Source: Caprimulgus europaeus (lineage: Eukaryota > Chordata > Aves > Caprimulgiformes > Caprimulgidae). From it: a stretch of DNA of 64,000 bases. The DNA is taken from the NCBI GenBank assembly GCA_907165065.1, contig OU015526.1, forward strand, positions 69,897,723-69,961,722. Reading direction: 5' to 3'. This document shows, in pieces, positions 50,210 through 62,630 of this stretch. Under the pieces are notes generated by a model. That model ran no database searches, was not told the origin of the DNA, and saw nothing but the letters and a program-made list of their open reading frames with translations. The translations under genes and the position numbers were made by a program. Positions within the stretch are counted from its first letter, which is position 1; each line of letters opens with the position of its first letter.

Positions 50210-50306
50210 AGCAACAAAAGTTAGAATGGCTTTTTTAAGATTTACTTTAGGGAATATGTCCAAAACTGTAAAGAAAATTCTATGTTTGGCATGCTTTTAC
50301 TCTTAA
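50210..50306 (+). other. candidate last coding exon of an unknown plus-strand gene
   Basis: A long pyrimidine-rich tract ends in TTTTCAACAG at 50209. Entering with the two bases left by the 49190-49275 segment, the split codon gives Arg and the frame runs 31 more codons to a TAA at 50304-50306. It includes 'RMAFLRFTLGNMSKTVKKIL' and a short hydrophobic end. No AATAAA signal was found close downstream, which weakens the case. The 3' limit of any exon is unknown. Confidence 0.18.
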
Positions 50307-53300
50307 CAGACTTTATTCTTATGCATTTTTTATTTCTCCTTGTTCTCTGTAAAAGTACTTAACTTCCATACCATCTATTTCTATTCAGTATTCAATCCTA
50401 TGTAGTTAAATCAGTAGCATTGTGTAAACAACACAGAGTCTTCAGTCATTTTTTAAACTCTGCTGATGCCCTATAGTTTTATTTTTAATTCCACCTAGTT
50501 AGAAAACACATATATAAATACAAACCAAATTCATTGGCAAGTAGATTATTTTCATATAAGCTAGCAAAACAGGAATTGTATTATTAATGTAATTATAGAA
50601 CTAATTTTTATGTTTTGTTTATTACATAAATCAGTTTAAGATTATTCACTTCATCAGTCATTATTTACTCATCCTTTTTAACTAAATGCAGTGCATTATG
50701 TTTCAAATCCTACTCTGAATGGTCATGTTATTGTAATTTGTAAAGGAAAATTTCATGTATGCTACCAAGTACGGAGGCATAGGTCCCATTTGCTAAAAAT
50801 TAAAAAGTTGGAATTGTTATGGCCAGGGATCCAGTTTATGAGCTTTACCTTTTATAAGTTCTATATAAAAAGATATTCTGTAGTCCTTTGTAGTTTCTAT
50901 TATTCACAGTGGTTACTTATATAAAGTTAAAGAAAGATCTCTGCTCTTTCATTTAGTCTGTAAAAGTTCAAGCTAAGATTTCTTCTGTTTAGTTGATAAA
51001 TAGATAACTGCAATGCACTTATCACAAATTCTGGGACAAAATTATTATACAGGACTGTTAGCTCCTGTCTTTTCTTCCCTCTTCCTGAGTTCTTCTCGTT
51101 CCATAGCAGCATTAAGAAAAGTAAGAAATTTGCTTTTGCTGGAGAATTGCAGCATTTGTTTTTATTCTACATTGGAACATAAGTGACAAACTTTATATGG
51201 AGGAGAAGAAAAAGGAGGGGCGGGGAAAGAAAAGGAAGAGGTCCCATCTCTCACAATTCCGTAAACTAAAGGCATACTCTTTTGAAGAAACCTGAGAAGT
51301 TACTTTATTATAATGTATAAGTATGGTATTAGAAAGAAAAAGATGCTGAAAGGTTCTAAGAAGCGCTTTAATCTACCAGAGACAAACACAACAAAGGCTG
51401 TGTCTGGAGGATGATACAAACAACAAAGGAAGTGAGAAATACAGGAGCAGTCTGCCATCTTATAGGACTCTTTTTCTAAGCCATCTTCCAGGACTTAGAG
51501 GAAGGAAAATGATGTATTAATCAGAGATGGAGTTTTGAGATTTATGGAATAGCTGTCTGCAATTAGGGAAGTAGGTTTGTATAGGACCTAAGAGTTCCTA
51601 CACACACTGAGATGGAAAATTAAATGGATATTTTTGAAAGTTAAAGTAATCAAAAAATTGAGGGAAAATATCACCTCACATCACCCACTTTTCGTTCAAG
51701 AGCATATATCATTCTGGAAGAAATGTTTCAGTAAAATATGAGATATTTCTCTCAGAACACAGGCAAGAATTTAAAGGATGTCAGATTTGTTATCCTTTCA
51801 GACCTTAAAATAGAGGTCCAATGTAGGCTAATTGAAGGAAGTCCAAAAGAGAACAAAAAAGATCAGAGCTCCAGGTAACATGACTTACAGAAATTAATTA
51901 GTTCAGTTATTTAATATAAAGATAACATGGGGGGTAGGAGAGGAGTAGGGAATACTCCTAGAGGTAAGTGACATTAGTTTCCAAAATAGCAAAGGACACG
52001 TTTTTGAAAACTGTTCAGAGCAGGGGAATTGTACAGTCTCTGTATCCACCACAAGAACTTTCAGGTAGAAATATTTAGCTTAGATATTAAAAAAAATAAA
52101 ATTAAAACAAACAACTTTCCAAAGGCATGGGCAATGAAACTTTGGAATTACTGTGGAGCCTTCACTCCACACACAGATGTAGGTGATTCTTCCTTTGGAC
52201 AGGAGGACATACAAGGTGTACTGGTGTCCTTTGCAGTTCTGATTCCACAAATGTGGGGAAAAGCACTGGCTATGCACATTTATCAAGAAATAAGCTGTGT
52301 GTTTATGAGGAGAAAAACACTAGATGATTCCAAAATAATAATTCAGTAATAATAATTTTCTGGAAACCCTTTGTTTTTTCTAACAGTTCTAGTCATAGCC
52401 TTATAATGTAACTAGCACCACTGCCTTCCAAAGAGAAAATGGCTGAGAAGGTATAAGGCAAAGCTATGGTTTAAGGGAAAAAAACGTTCAGCTAGTTATA
52501 TTTTTCATTAAGTTTCCTTCTTTCTTTATCCTTTACAATGATAATAAAACAATTTATTATTCAGTTATACCGAGCTTTCCAAGTTTAATGATCCTATTAA
52601 CTCTCAGATGAAATCCACAATATATTTCTCATTATTAGTTTGCCAAAGTAAATGGAAATAGTACTTTAAAATTTAATACAGAGTATATTTAATGATCTAC
52701 ACCAGTTCTATTACTGGTTAATCCTCAAATAGTAGCATGTGTAACACAAAAAATATCCAGAAGGGAAGCCATCACCACTACCATTACCACCAACAACAAT
52801 AAAAATTCAATAAATCAGAATCCTTGATTTAATAACTAAGCAGCTTTGTTTAATTACAGTTGGGTTGACTTCACTGGGCTGAGAATGCAATTATGTGCCT
52901 TGGTGCAGTGTTAGTAGCTCAGAACAAGATGCCTCTTTTTCTTTCTGTAGCATTTAAGAGAAATGTTGATAAAATATTTGGCCACTGTCTGTTGTAGTTG
53001 GCTTGTCCTGGAAAAGAACCTTCATTTAGGCATGAACATTGTATTTGGAGGAAGAAGCAGGAGGGCATGGATGCATATGTCTTTTATAAAAATTCCTGAA
53101 CATGGTCTGGATTGTTTGATGGATTCAGTATGATTTGACACCTCTTACATACTACAGAGATTTTATTATTTATTTTTTATATAGTATTTCAATTGAATTT
53201 TAGAAGTGCCTAACATATATGAAAAATAATGATTTGTCACTTTGTCCATTTAGCAGGTGAAGCTGTAGGCAGAATCCAAGACGCACATGTTCAGTACTTG

Positions 53301-55185
53301 AAGGAGCTAACCAGATCAGGCTTGGATGGAAAATGAATACATCAATAGTGGATTTTACTGAGCACTGATCATCAGGTGCTCATCTCAGTTGTTCCAGATA
53401 GGAAAATATGTCCTCCACATGAGCATCAGTGTTTTCTCACGACTGGGTAGTGAGAAGAAATTAATGTCTCTGTGCCAGAAATAAATAGTACAGAATAATT
53501 CAGCTAATACTGGACACCACAGTGATTAAGCCTTTTTGACTTATTGTTTAAAGGACTTTTTTTCACCTTCCTTTTCAGGGAGAAAAAGCTATTTTCATGA
53601 ATGATATACATTATTGATTACTTACTGAATTATAAAGTCTCAAAATGCAACTTTAAAGATTATTAAGATATCATAACATTAACAGGTTATGCATGCAGAG
53701 ATTTGCTGATGACTTGGGACAGCCAAGGATTACTAAGGTTAATTACTGATGAAATTCACATGCAAAAGTTTTTATTGGACTGTCAATGTAAGGCGCTAAA
53801 TGCCTACTTAAAATATATGTAATTAAAGCTTACTTTAATTAAAGTTTATATACTTTAAATAAAATCAGGCAAATTAAAGTAATCCTGAAAGTATGAACTT
53901 CACATTTCTCATCTCTACTCTAAACATCAACAAGTACAGTTGCATTAAAAAAGTTGTGGATTTTTTGCTAGGGAAGAAGGATTGTATTTAATGCAGAATA
54001 TTTTAATGAAACCTTAGTGGTAGTAAACTAAAAAGGAGTAGTTAAAGAAGGGAAGTTCTTTGAGTTTCCACATTAAAAGCTAATTTGAAGGAAGTGTCAA
54101 AAAATTGATGTATTGTCTTATGTGCTGAAATTCTCCAATCACTTAAGTCGAAGCAAATGCTTTTGGTGCCTTTGCTTTTGGTAGGGGGTAGCTATTTTGA
54201 TTTCCAGCCAAGTGTATTGAATTATAATTATGCTCTGTCTTTGTATAGAAAACGTGCTTCGAATATCATGTACTTACTGTGACATCCCTGCAAGAAAAGG
54301 AACTATGTCATATTTGTCTTCGAAGAAACTTAACGGCAAATATGATGGCTCGCCTACGAACAAAAATAAAAAGATAGTTTGCTGGCTGTTAAGTGTGTAT
54401 GGCAAATATATATAACACTAAATTATATATATTGTTAATTTGTATTTTGAGACATAACCCTCTTTTCTATGCCATGGCAATGTGACCTAAAATATACAAT
54501 ATTGTTGCTGGGTTTTTTGATGGTAGTATTATCTAGTTCACTTATGTCTGAAAATCCTAAAGAGCAATGTTAAAATTTTGAGTGGATGATGTAAAACAGG
54601 AGGAATAAGTGAGACAGAATAATATGAAACTGAAGAATTGTCTGGATTATTTAAATACTTATTTTATGGTGGTAGTTGATGAGAGATTTCTAAATGTTTA
54701 GAATTTTTTACTCTAAAAATCTAATAATTTGCATTTGGATCATATCTATATTACTTTAAAACTACTTTCAGCCTTGAGATAAACATCTTCATATATTTCA
54801 TATGGCTTGATATAGGCTTATTTTAAAAAAAGAAAGAGTCCTAAGAACTTAAAATAAAGTTCTGTCCTCTAAAAATTTTAATCACAGGCTTTGTTTTTTT
54901 TTTGTTTTGATTTTTTTTAATGTATGTTGTGTGTTCTCATTGATTTTTCATTAAGTGCTTTCCTAGGATCATTGTTCATTTTTATTCTATATAGTAGCTT
55001 AATCAGTATCAGCTTTCTAGAATTCTTTAAAATACATTTCAGATGTCAGCCTCTTTCCTATTTACAGTATGGTCTTAGCTTTATATCTATTTTTTTCTTT
55101 GAATGATTGAGACCGACCAAAATAAACCAGAGTTCCTTTGGCCTTTAATACCTTACAAATGTGTTTTTCTTGAATATGAAGTTAG
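50307..55185. other. unique noncoding stretch
   Basis: AT-rich. The 106-codon plus frame at 52029-52349 has no family features and contains a poor, lysine- and asparagine-rich segment. No interspersed repeat is recognised. Confidence 0.55.
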
Positions 55186-55190
55186 ATTAT
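55186..55190. repeat. target-site duplication, left copy (ATTAT)
   Basis: ATTAT lies directly before the TG start of the LTR and is repeated at 55810-55814 directly after its CA end. Confidence 0.9.
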
Positions 55191-55427
55191 TGTCCTGGTT
55201 TTCACTAGGATAGGTTTAATTATCTTCCAGGAAGCACTGTGTTTTGGTTTCAGTGAGGATTGTTATGGGAACAATGTTGACAACTACAAAGACACTGTGC
55301 TTGGGCAGTTTCCAAGAGCAGAGGAGTATGGGGGTGGGGGAGAAGAAAAGTGTAGTAGAAAGTACACCGGAAATTGACAGTTGGATGTGCCAATAAGATA
55401 TTCCATACCATATTACATCATGTTCAG

Positions 55428-55435
55428 TATATTAA
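55428..55435 (+). promoter_or_regulatory. TATA-like box of the LTR
   Basis: TATATTAA lies where this LTR family normally has TATATAAA, so the U3 promoter is slightly degraded. Confidence 0.6.
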
Positions 55436-55648
55436 GTGGGATTGACTGGAAAGGGGGGGATTCTCTTGGGAATCGCTCGGGCTCGCTTTTCCAGGTTTGC
55501 GATTTTGGTTTCGAGGTTCCTTTTTGCTCCTCCGGGATTGTAATCAGCGGGTGGTGAGCAACTGTGCTCTGCATCACTCATATATATATAGTTGCTATCA
55601 TTGTTATTCTTCTTATTATTACTATTTTAATTTTATTTTACTCTAATT

Positions 55649-55654
55649 ATTAAA
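55649..55654 (+). promoter_or_regulatory. polyadenylation signal of the LTR (ATTAAA)
   Basis: ATTAAA followed by TTGTTCTTATCTCA, the conserved R/U5-proximal block of this LTR family, about 215 bases after the TATA-like box. Confidence 0.7.
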
Positions 55655-55809
55655 TTGTTCTTATCTCAAACTATAAGTCTCCTGACCTTTACCCCTCCAG
55701 TTTTCTCCCTGGTTCCCTGGGTAGGGGGAGAAGAAGGCAGGGAGTGTAGGAGCGGGGGGCTGTGAGTGGCTATGTCTTGTTTGGCTGCCAGCTAAGTTAC
55801 ACTATCACA

Positions 55810-55814
55810 ATTAT
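55810..55814. repeat. target-site duplication, right copy (ATTAT)
   Basis: Identical to 55186-55190 and directly adjacent to the LTR end. Confidence 0.9.
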
Positions 55815-58800
55815 TTAATGTCACCATTGGTGATGGTAGGTCAAGGTTGTGTGTATGACTAACGTGCTTTCTGCAGGCATTATCACAGAAATAACCCATT
55901 ATAAATTCTAGTTTCTAATTTATGATATCCACAAAATACACGGGTAACTGTTTTGGCAGTCCTCATTTCATCTGGCAGCGTGATAAATTATCATCCTAGC
56001 ATTAACATCAGTGCTTTGCTATAGTATTATCATCTTTATACCATCTCTACATCTCCATTTGGGGAAGAACATGATTATTGGTCTAACCAAGTGTTTCAAC
56101 CCAGAAATATTTCTGGTTTGAGGTATGATCTTCTCATCAAGTCAATCTAAGCTTATTAGCTATGGTAAAAACGGCTCCACCACTCCAGTGTAAGTAGACA
56201 TTTTGCTTTTCTACAAAATTATTTTAATTTTGCACATATTCCCTACTACTTACAAAATCAGTGCATCTTGGTAGAATGCTCTTGTCTACCTGTATGTGTC
56301 AAGACAGAAAGAAACAATGAATATAGCACAGAAATATTTGATTATGTTATCTTCAGTGGAAAATATTGTCTTGTTAAGTTGTCACAGGAAAACTCTTCTT
56401 TTAAATTTTGTTTTGATTAAACTCTGTGAATAAGGTTTTTCAAGTTATGGATGGAATCGTTTGTTGAAACAAAAAAAAAAAAAAAATTTAGAAAAAATCA
56501 AAGCCTCGTGGGTTAAATACCTATCTAAGCCTTCAGAAATCCAATTTCATGTATCCTAAGTAAACTGGCAAAAAAGAAATCTTACAGGATGAGAAGGTGC
56601 ATTAGTATCTGAGCTGTTGTTTATTCTGGCGTCTCAAGGCTTTAGCAGAGAAAAGCAATGTAGCCAACCTTTTTGCAACTATGAAGAGGCAAAATGCAGA
56701 ATATAATATTGTTTGCAGATAAAAAAGTAACATCTCTGTAGAAAATGCTTAGAAATAATCTAGCTATGATTAATTGTAGCTTTTATCATGAACACCTGTT
56801 CACCACAGAATGCTTTATTCATGACTGGTAAATTGTGTTTTACATGTAGTAGAAAGAAAAATCTATTTGCATATTGAAAAAAAAAAACACAGAATAACTA
56901 TACTTTTAAGCTTGTTTTTTATATTTTTTTTTCAAAACTGTAATTTATATTATTTTGTCTCCATATTATTTTAATAGCTATATTTTTCATAAATAAAATT
57001 AATAATATGATGGTAAAATGATAGTGCAACCAATTTAAAAAACATTTTTAATAAACAATCTTATGCATATTTTATGCATAATTTGTCAGCAGTCTCTTAT
57101 CTGAATCAAAGTTGTGACATAAAGATATATTATAGTGCATGAGAAACAAAAGTACTGAAAAAGTAAAATTATTCCTTTGGCACAATGTTTACCTGTTGCA
57201 TTTGGGAAGAGGCTTTTTATTTTTTACTTTTTGTCTCTGCAAAACAACTAAGGTTCATAGATTCAGGGATGGAGGATTTTCTTCATTCCTTTTGATAATT
57301 TAATTTAATTTAATTTCTTTTTATGTGAAGATATTTCAATTTATTTTTTAATGTAAAAAAAAAAAATCCTGAAGCTAGGACTTTCTATACTGAAGATTAG
57401 TGTAGTGGATGTTATATGTATTTTAGCTGTGCATATACTATTCCAGGTGTTGGCCATAATGTCCTGGTCCATAATAATTCATAGTTTTTTGCCTTCCTCC
57501 TGAAAATATGCACCTTAGTGACATATCTACATATATTGTTAGTGCTTTTGAAGGCATTGGAATGTTCCAACTGCATAAGGATGTGTTTGCTTACAAAATG
57601 AAAGCCCTAGCCTGCAAGAATTTACATCATCAAATCAGTATATGTGCAAAAAATAACTTTATTAAATAATGATTTAATAGTTAAATTTACTTTGCTAAAT
57701 AGCAGGGCAAGCAAAAATTAGGCTAGAGAATAAATTTTATAGTAGGTCCAGTACAAGCTGAAAATTGGTTGCTGGAAAGTCAGCTGAAGTGTGTATATTT
57801 AGTAGAGAGAATCAGACCACCTGTCTTTGAGATCATTACCATTACTTTTAGGAGGATTCATGAGAACTTCATGCTTTGTATTTTCACTGATATGTTAACA
57901 ATGTCTAGAAATCTCCTCCAGCTCACTTAGCAATATTAAGCTAGTGAGAGAAACTTGAAAGTATTGGATAGTTTGTCTGTGCATTTATTTTTTTCACCTC
58001 AATGTGTATTACTATGAAAATCTTTTATGGTTTTTTTTCCGATGGTGAACCTTGTAGAAGGCAATAAGAAACCCTTAGTATCAGTTTCTAGTAAAACAGA
58101 TAATTTGACTTCAGAGTCCGCATACATGTGCACGAATTTTATTTTGTGCGTTCAGTTAAGAATGCACCCAAGACATTGGTAATTTAAAGGTTAATCCTTC
58201 AGTGGAAGTGCGAAGAGTTTTCTCACTGCCTGGGAGATGAATATGCTAATTGGGCAAACCTGACTTTCCAGTGATTTGCAGGTGAAAATGTAACTGGTGA
58301 TAATTAAAGGCTAATTACCTTTATCTAGCAAGTGGGAACCAGGTGCTCTAAAGCAAAAGAGAAAGATTTTATTTTGTGCTGGTAAGACCTTCTGGGAGGG
58401 AAGGGATTCTAATTGTATTTTTTCTCTGGCACCCATTTTTTTTTTTTTTTTTTTTTGTTTTGGTAATATAGAAGACAGATATGCAACAGTGAGACATAAC
58501 ACTTAGTTTCTATAGGTTCTGGGGGATTATTTCTGTTTAATTTTATTACCATTTTCCTCAAGAGATGACAAAACAGAGTTAGGTAGTGATTCTGGAAGTG
58601 TTTCGGCTGTTTACATATTAGGAACATTGACATCACAGGCAATGTGGCCTGTTATGAATCCTGTCTTAAAAACAGCTCCTTCTGAGATGCTCATTAAAGA
58701 AACCTCTTTCAAAAGCTTCTGTCAATGGCAGCTTTCAAAGGCACCCCTAAGAGTGAACCCTCAGAACACTAGAGCTTCCCACTTTCTTCCATCTTATCTT

Positions 58801-61800
58801 GATAGTAGGATGTGTTAGCTTTTATAGTCAGCCTTCCCTTTGAAGGCTCCTGGGTCTAGAGAAGTTCAGGCTGTTATGAAGGTATTTTGTTTTTGGATTA
58901 GGTGCCATATCACTTATCTGGGAATTAAACAACTTTACATCAGGAGGGGGTAAATTCAAGTCTTTTGGTGACTGCTTAATATATTTACACTTCATACCAT
59001 TCATGCATTACATACTTTTACAGTTAAAAAAAAAAAAAATCAATTTTCTGTTTAGACAGTTATATGTAATTAATTACTAGTTGCGTCTATATATCATCAT
59101 AATTAATCACGTTGAATAGTAGATGATGAACATATAAACTCATTTCCTCAATGAGCTTACTTATCTCTTGCCAGGTACTGGGGCTGCAGTCACATGGACC
59201 ACCACAGGTGTCTACAATGAACATTGAAGCTTTACCATCACTCAGTAAACCTGCCCATAGGCTCTAGGTTATTTGTAGGACCTGTGTGTCTCATGTTCCT
59301 TCTCTTGGTAGATATATAGGTGCTGAAATCTTCAAGTACTAATCAGGTAAGTGTCTAGATTGATTTTTAAGCTCTTTGTTTTTAAAATGTGGCTTTGTTT
59401 AGCTATGTTGTCTTTTTTATCTGGTCTGGTAGGTATGTTCTGATTACACCAAATCTAATGTTGAAGGTACAAAGAGGGGAAAGACCAGTGGCACTAGTAT
59501 TTATATTTTAAACAATAGTTCAGAGGTTAATATATTCCTGTTAGACAGAAGTTGTGAGAACTACCCCAGCTTAGGAAAATCAGTTTTGAACTGGAATGGG
59601 GAGAGAGACACCTTAATCTCATTTTCCATTTTAATATCTTAAAACATAATCTATCAGCAAATCATGTTAGAAAACTGTTTCACTGATTTGTATTTAAAAA
59701 AACAATTATCTCTAAATGTGATATTTATTTTAACTCTTCAGGTTAAAATTTATTTTTAAAGACTAGATGCAGGGGGGGTGTGTGTGTGTATATCCGTATG
59801 TTTATAAAATGTATGCACTTCTTTATGTATTTGGTTGACTGGAACTGCAGAGTGTCTAGTTACCAACTGGTGATCTCTGGGGCATCCTTCAGAGGTGAAA
59901 TTTATTTCCAGCAAGTTTGTCTTCATGCAAAAGTGGGGAGACCTGTAGGGGTAACTGTCCAGGATAAACTGGCAACAGAAGCCTGTGCAGGTGAGCTGGC
60001 CAGCTAGCCTTCTCAGTTTTGCATTAAAAATATCAACAGAATTTATGTGTGCTTTTGAACTTTTTTTGATTCTACTGCATCAGCATCATTTGCAAAAAAA
60101 ATGTCCTACCAGTACTTTTTTTTTTTTTAATTTGATTTAATTGTAATTCCTATTTCCATTAGAAAGAGATTGTATGTTCTTATAGCCATACTTCTGGATG
60201 AAGGGAATTACAATGAGTCTTTCATTTTTATGGGCAAGTATGTAAATAGAATGGTGGAATCCAATACTGTATAATTACATCGATTACTAAGTCTGATGTG
60301 GTTTTGTTCCTGTAAGTCTCTCCTGAAATATTTCTCAGAAAAGAGGAATAAAATAGTATTTTTAAAAATCAGCGACATAAACAATAGCAACAATGGTTTA
60401 TGTGCATTTACTTATTAAAGCAGTGAAACATTCAGATTCCCTATAAGTCAGGTCAAATGGACCTCACAGGCTGCAAGGAGGAAATCAAATTGCCTCTATA
60501 TTGAAAATACCTCACTCTATAAGCTACAATTGCTGTAATTAGTAGAGCAAATTCTGAAGAAGGGTGTTTTGTGAAAATTTAGCACTATGATAATACATAG
60601 TTCCAGCAGCTCTGGAACTTCCATGTAAAATTTATCTTATCCTAAAGATATTATTCTGGTTTGTCAGTTTGTTCCATCATCATCTTTTTGGATACTTTAT
60701 CTCTGGAAACACTCATGAGAAGAAAAATAATATGTGTTTATTTCTCATCAGCGTTCTGTTTAATAAATAATGAGTCAAATGGCTATTCATCCTCATTTTC
60801 TCAAAGCTGTTTTCTACGAGAAGGCATGGTTTGTTAGTGAATTCCCCAAAGCAGGAACTCTCCCACAATGCCTCAAATTCTGTGTGCTGCCTTAGCACCC
60901 ATTGGACTGATTGACGAGGATGTCTACAAATTATTTTAGATTTTTTTTTTTTTTTGGTAGCCTTTAAGTAATGTGTGAATTTTCATCCTTTTGATTGTTT
61001 TGCTCCATAATGGGCTTACTGTGATTTCTGTTTTGGGAAGATACCTGCTTGGCTTAAATAATCTTTTGCTTTTAATTATATTTTAGCTCACTTTATTTTA
61101 CCGTATCTCTTTCCTTCCAACACCCACTTTCCTGGGGGAATACTCATCTTTGATGTGTGTGTGAAGAACAGGTAGTGAAGAAAACTGGAAAAGTCTGAAA
61201 TAATTTTAAGAAATATTTTTTCCAACTCGATCAGTTTTTCCTACTGTCATGCACTTAATAAAATTCAAATATATTTGTGTAGCACAGAATAGTGTTATAG
61301 AAATATAATTAATAACAATATAGAACCTAATAAATAGCTGTTTTCATTTTATCAGCTAAGATTCAGAAAACCCTGTGAACAGAAAGCCTTCCTGATCCTT
61401 TGATATGTATGTATGCCCTTGAATTTCAGATAGTGAAAAACTACTTTATCACACTTCACTAAGTTTCTTATGTCCTTGTTTTCCAACAGTGGTAACTTAA
61501 TTTTCTCAGTGAAGTACTGGAAAATGCAACATTTCACAAAACAAACTATATCAGAGAAATAGAAAGCAATAGAGAGGATATTTTCTTTTTCTTCTTTACA
61601 AAAAGCTTTTCATTATTATTGCTGTATTAAAAAAAAAAAAACCAAAAACAAAAACAACCCAAATTTGAAGACTTTCTTTTTTTAATCCTTAAGGAAGGAA
61701 GGAAAGTGAGAAACAAGCTTTGATATCTTAGTAGGTGTCTCATAGAGCTCAACAGAACTGGTTAAAACCACCAAGATAAGGCTACAGAGGAAGGGAAGAA

Positions 61801-62099
61801 CTGTTCTCTAATAATATGGCTCTGTTGTTCTTTGATAAATGTTTGGTAAAAATTTTGAAATAAGCCCTGTAGGCAATTCTATCTGCACTGTTCTTACAGT
61901 CTGTCGTGCCTGTGGAGGCTGCTAATAAAGCAGCCAAATGTGACCAGTTTATCAGAGAGAGGAGATGCATCTAGATAATATAGACACAATTTTGAAAGCT
62001 GGTGTAGGCTGTGCGCTTACCACTCTCTGTCAAGAAGTCTTATGATTAAATTACGTAGGTGTATGCAGGAGACAGACAGATACCTTAGTTATTATTTAG
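55815..62099. other. unique noncoding stretch
   Basis: No gene or interspersed repeat is recognised over about 6.3 kb. Simple repeats: A-run 56470-56485, T-run 58436-58456, A-run 59026-59039, short GT run near 59778-59789. A motif-rich block at 58170-58340 is noted as a possible regulatory element. Confidence 0.5.
58436..58456. repeat. poly-T tract (21 nt)
   Basis: An uninterrupted T run. It produces spurious lysine runs in two overlapping minus-strand frames. Confidence 0.9.
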
Positions 62100-62630
62100 A
62101 TAGAAGGAGGGTGAGGCAGGGGGAAGCATAACCTCCAAATACGCAGCTCCTCTCCGTGGCCCTCAGCTCCCGAGAGGGCTCTCCATAGGCTTCAGAGCCT
62201 CCAAGGCACATCCATCTGCCATGGTTCAGGCTCCACCATGGGCTGAAGAGTGGATATTTGCTCCAACATGGTCCTCCCTTAGGCTGCAAGGGGACAACCT
62301 GCCTCACCATGGTCCTCTCCACAGGCTGCAGGGGAAACTCTGCTCCAGCACCTGGAGCAGTTTCTCCCCTTCCTTCTCTGATCTTGGTGTCTGCAGGGAC
62401 ATTCCTCAGCTGCTGCACAGTGATTTTTACCCTTTCTTAAATATGTTATGACAAAGGCAGCACCAGCATCACTGATGAGCTCAGCTTTGGGAAGTGGTGG
62501 ATCCATTTTGGAGCTGGCTGGCATTAGTTCTGTCCAACACAGGAGCAGCTCCTGGTGTTCTCTTATACAGGTCACCCCTGCAGCCCCTCTGCTACCAAAA
62601 TCTTGTCAGATAATTTTGATACCAGAATTT
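62100..62630 (+). mobile_element. GC-richer interspersed repeat, probably ERV-associated
   Basis: The segment is clearly richer in G+C than its surroundings. It follows a sequence I recall as highly repeated in bird genomes: 'ctgcctcaccatggtcctct', 'acaggctgcaggggaaactc', 'ccagcacctggagcagtttc', 'gatcttggtgtctgcaggga', 'ctttcttaaatatgttatga', 'atccattttggagctggctg', and 'cagcccctctgctaccaaaa'. The left part contains imperfect repeats around CATGG...GGCTG. Open frames on both strands (76 and 108 codons) come from this repeat and have no domain I recognise. I believe it belongs to endogenous-retrovirus-derived DNA, but the family assignment and orientation are uncertain. Confidence 0.55.
62220..62345. 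repeat. imperfect internal tandem modules
   Basis: CATGG-type starts occur at 62220, 62237, 62267 and 62308. Most are followed by a GGCTG(C/A)A(A)G block and a run ending CTGCTCC or CTGCCTC, giving modules of roughly 17 to 41 bases. Confidence 0.6.

Larger units (their letters stand above)
55191..55809 (+). mobile_element. solo LTR of an ERVL-type endogenous retrovirus
   Basis: A 619-bp element starting TGTCCTGGTTTTCACTAGGA and ending ACACTATCACA, i.e. TG...CA with short inverted ends (TGT/ACA), flanked by a perfect 5-bp duplication ATTAT. Internal landmarks match a widespread bird LTR family: 'ataagatattccataccata', then 'tacatcatgttcagtatatt' with a TATA-like box, 'gcgggtggtgagcaactgtg', and 'taaattgttcttatctcaaa' around the polyadenylation signal. 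The plus orientation follows from the TATA box preceding the poly(A) signal. No internal retroviral sequence is attached on either side, so this is a solo LTR left by LTR-LTR recombination. Assignment to ERVL rests on recall of the family and the 5-bp duplication. Confidence 0.93.

Noticed and set aside
52029..52349. 106-codon plus-strand frame
   Set aside because: Low-complexity Lys/Asn segment, no domain, no splice or promoter context.
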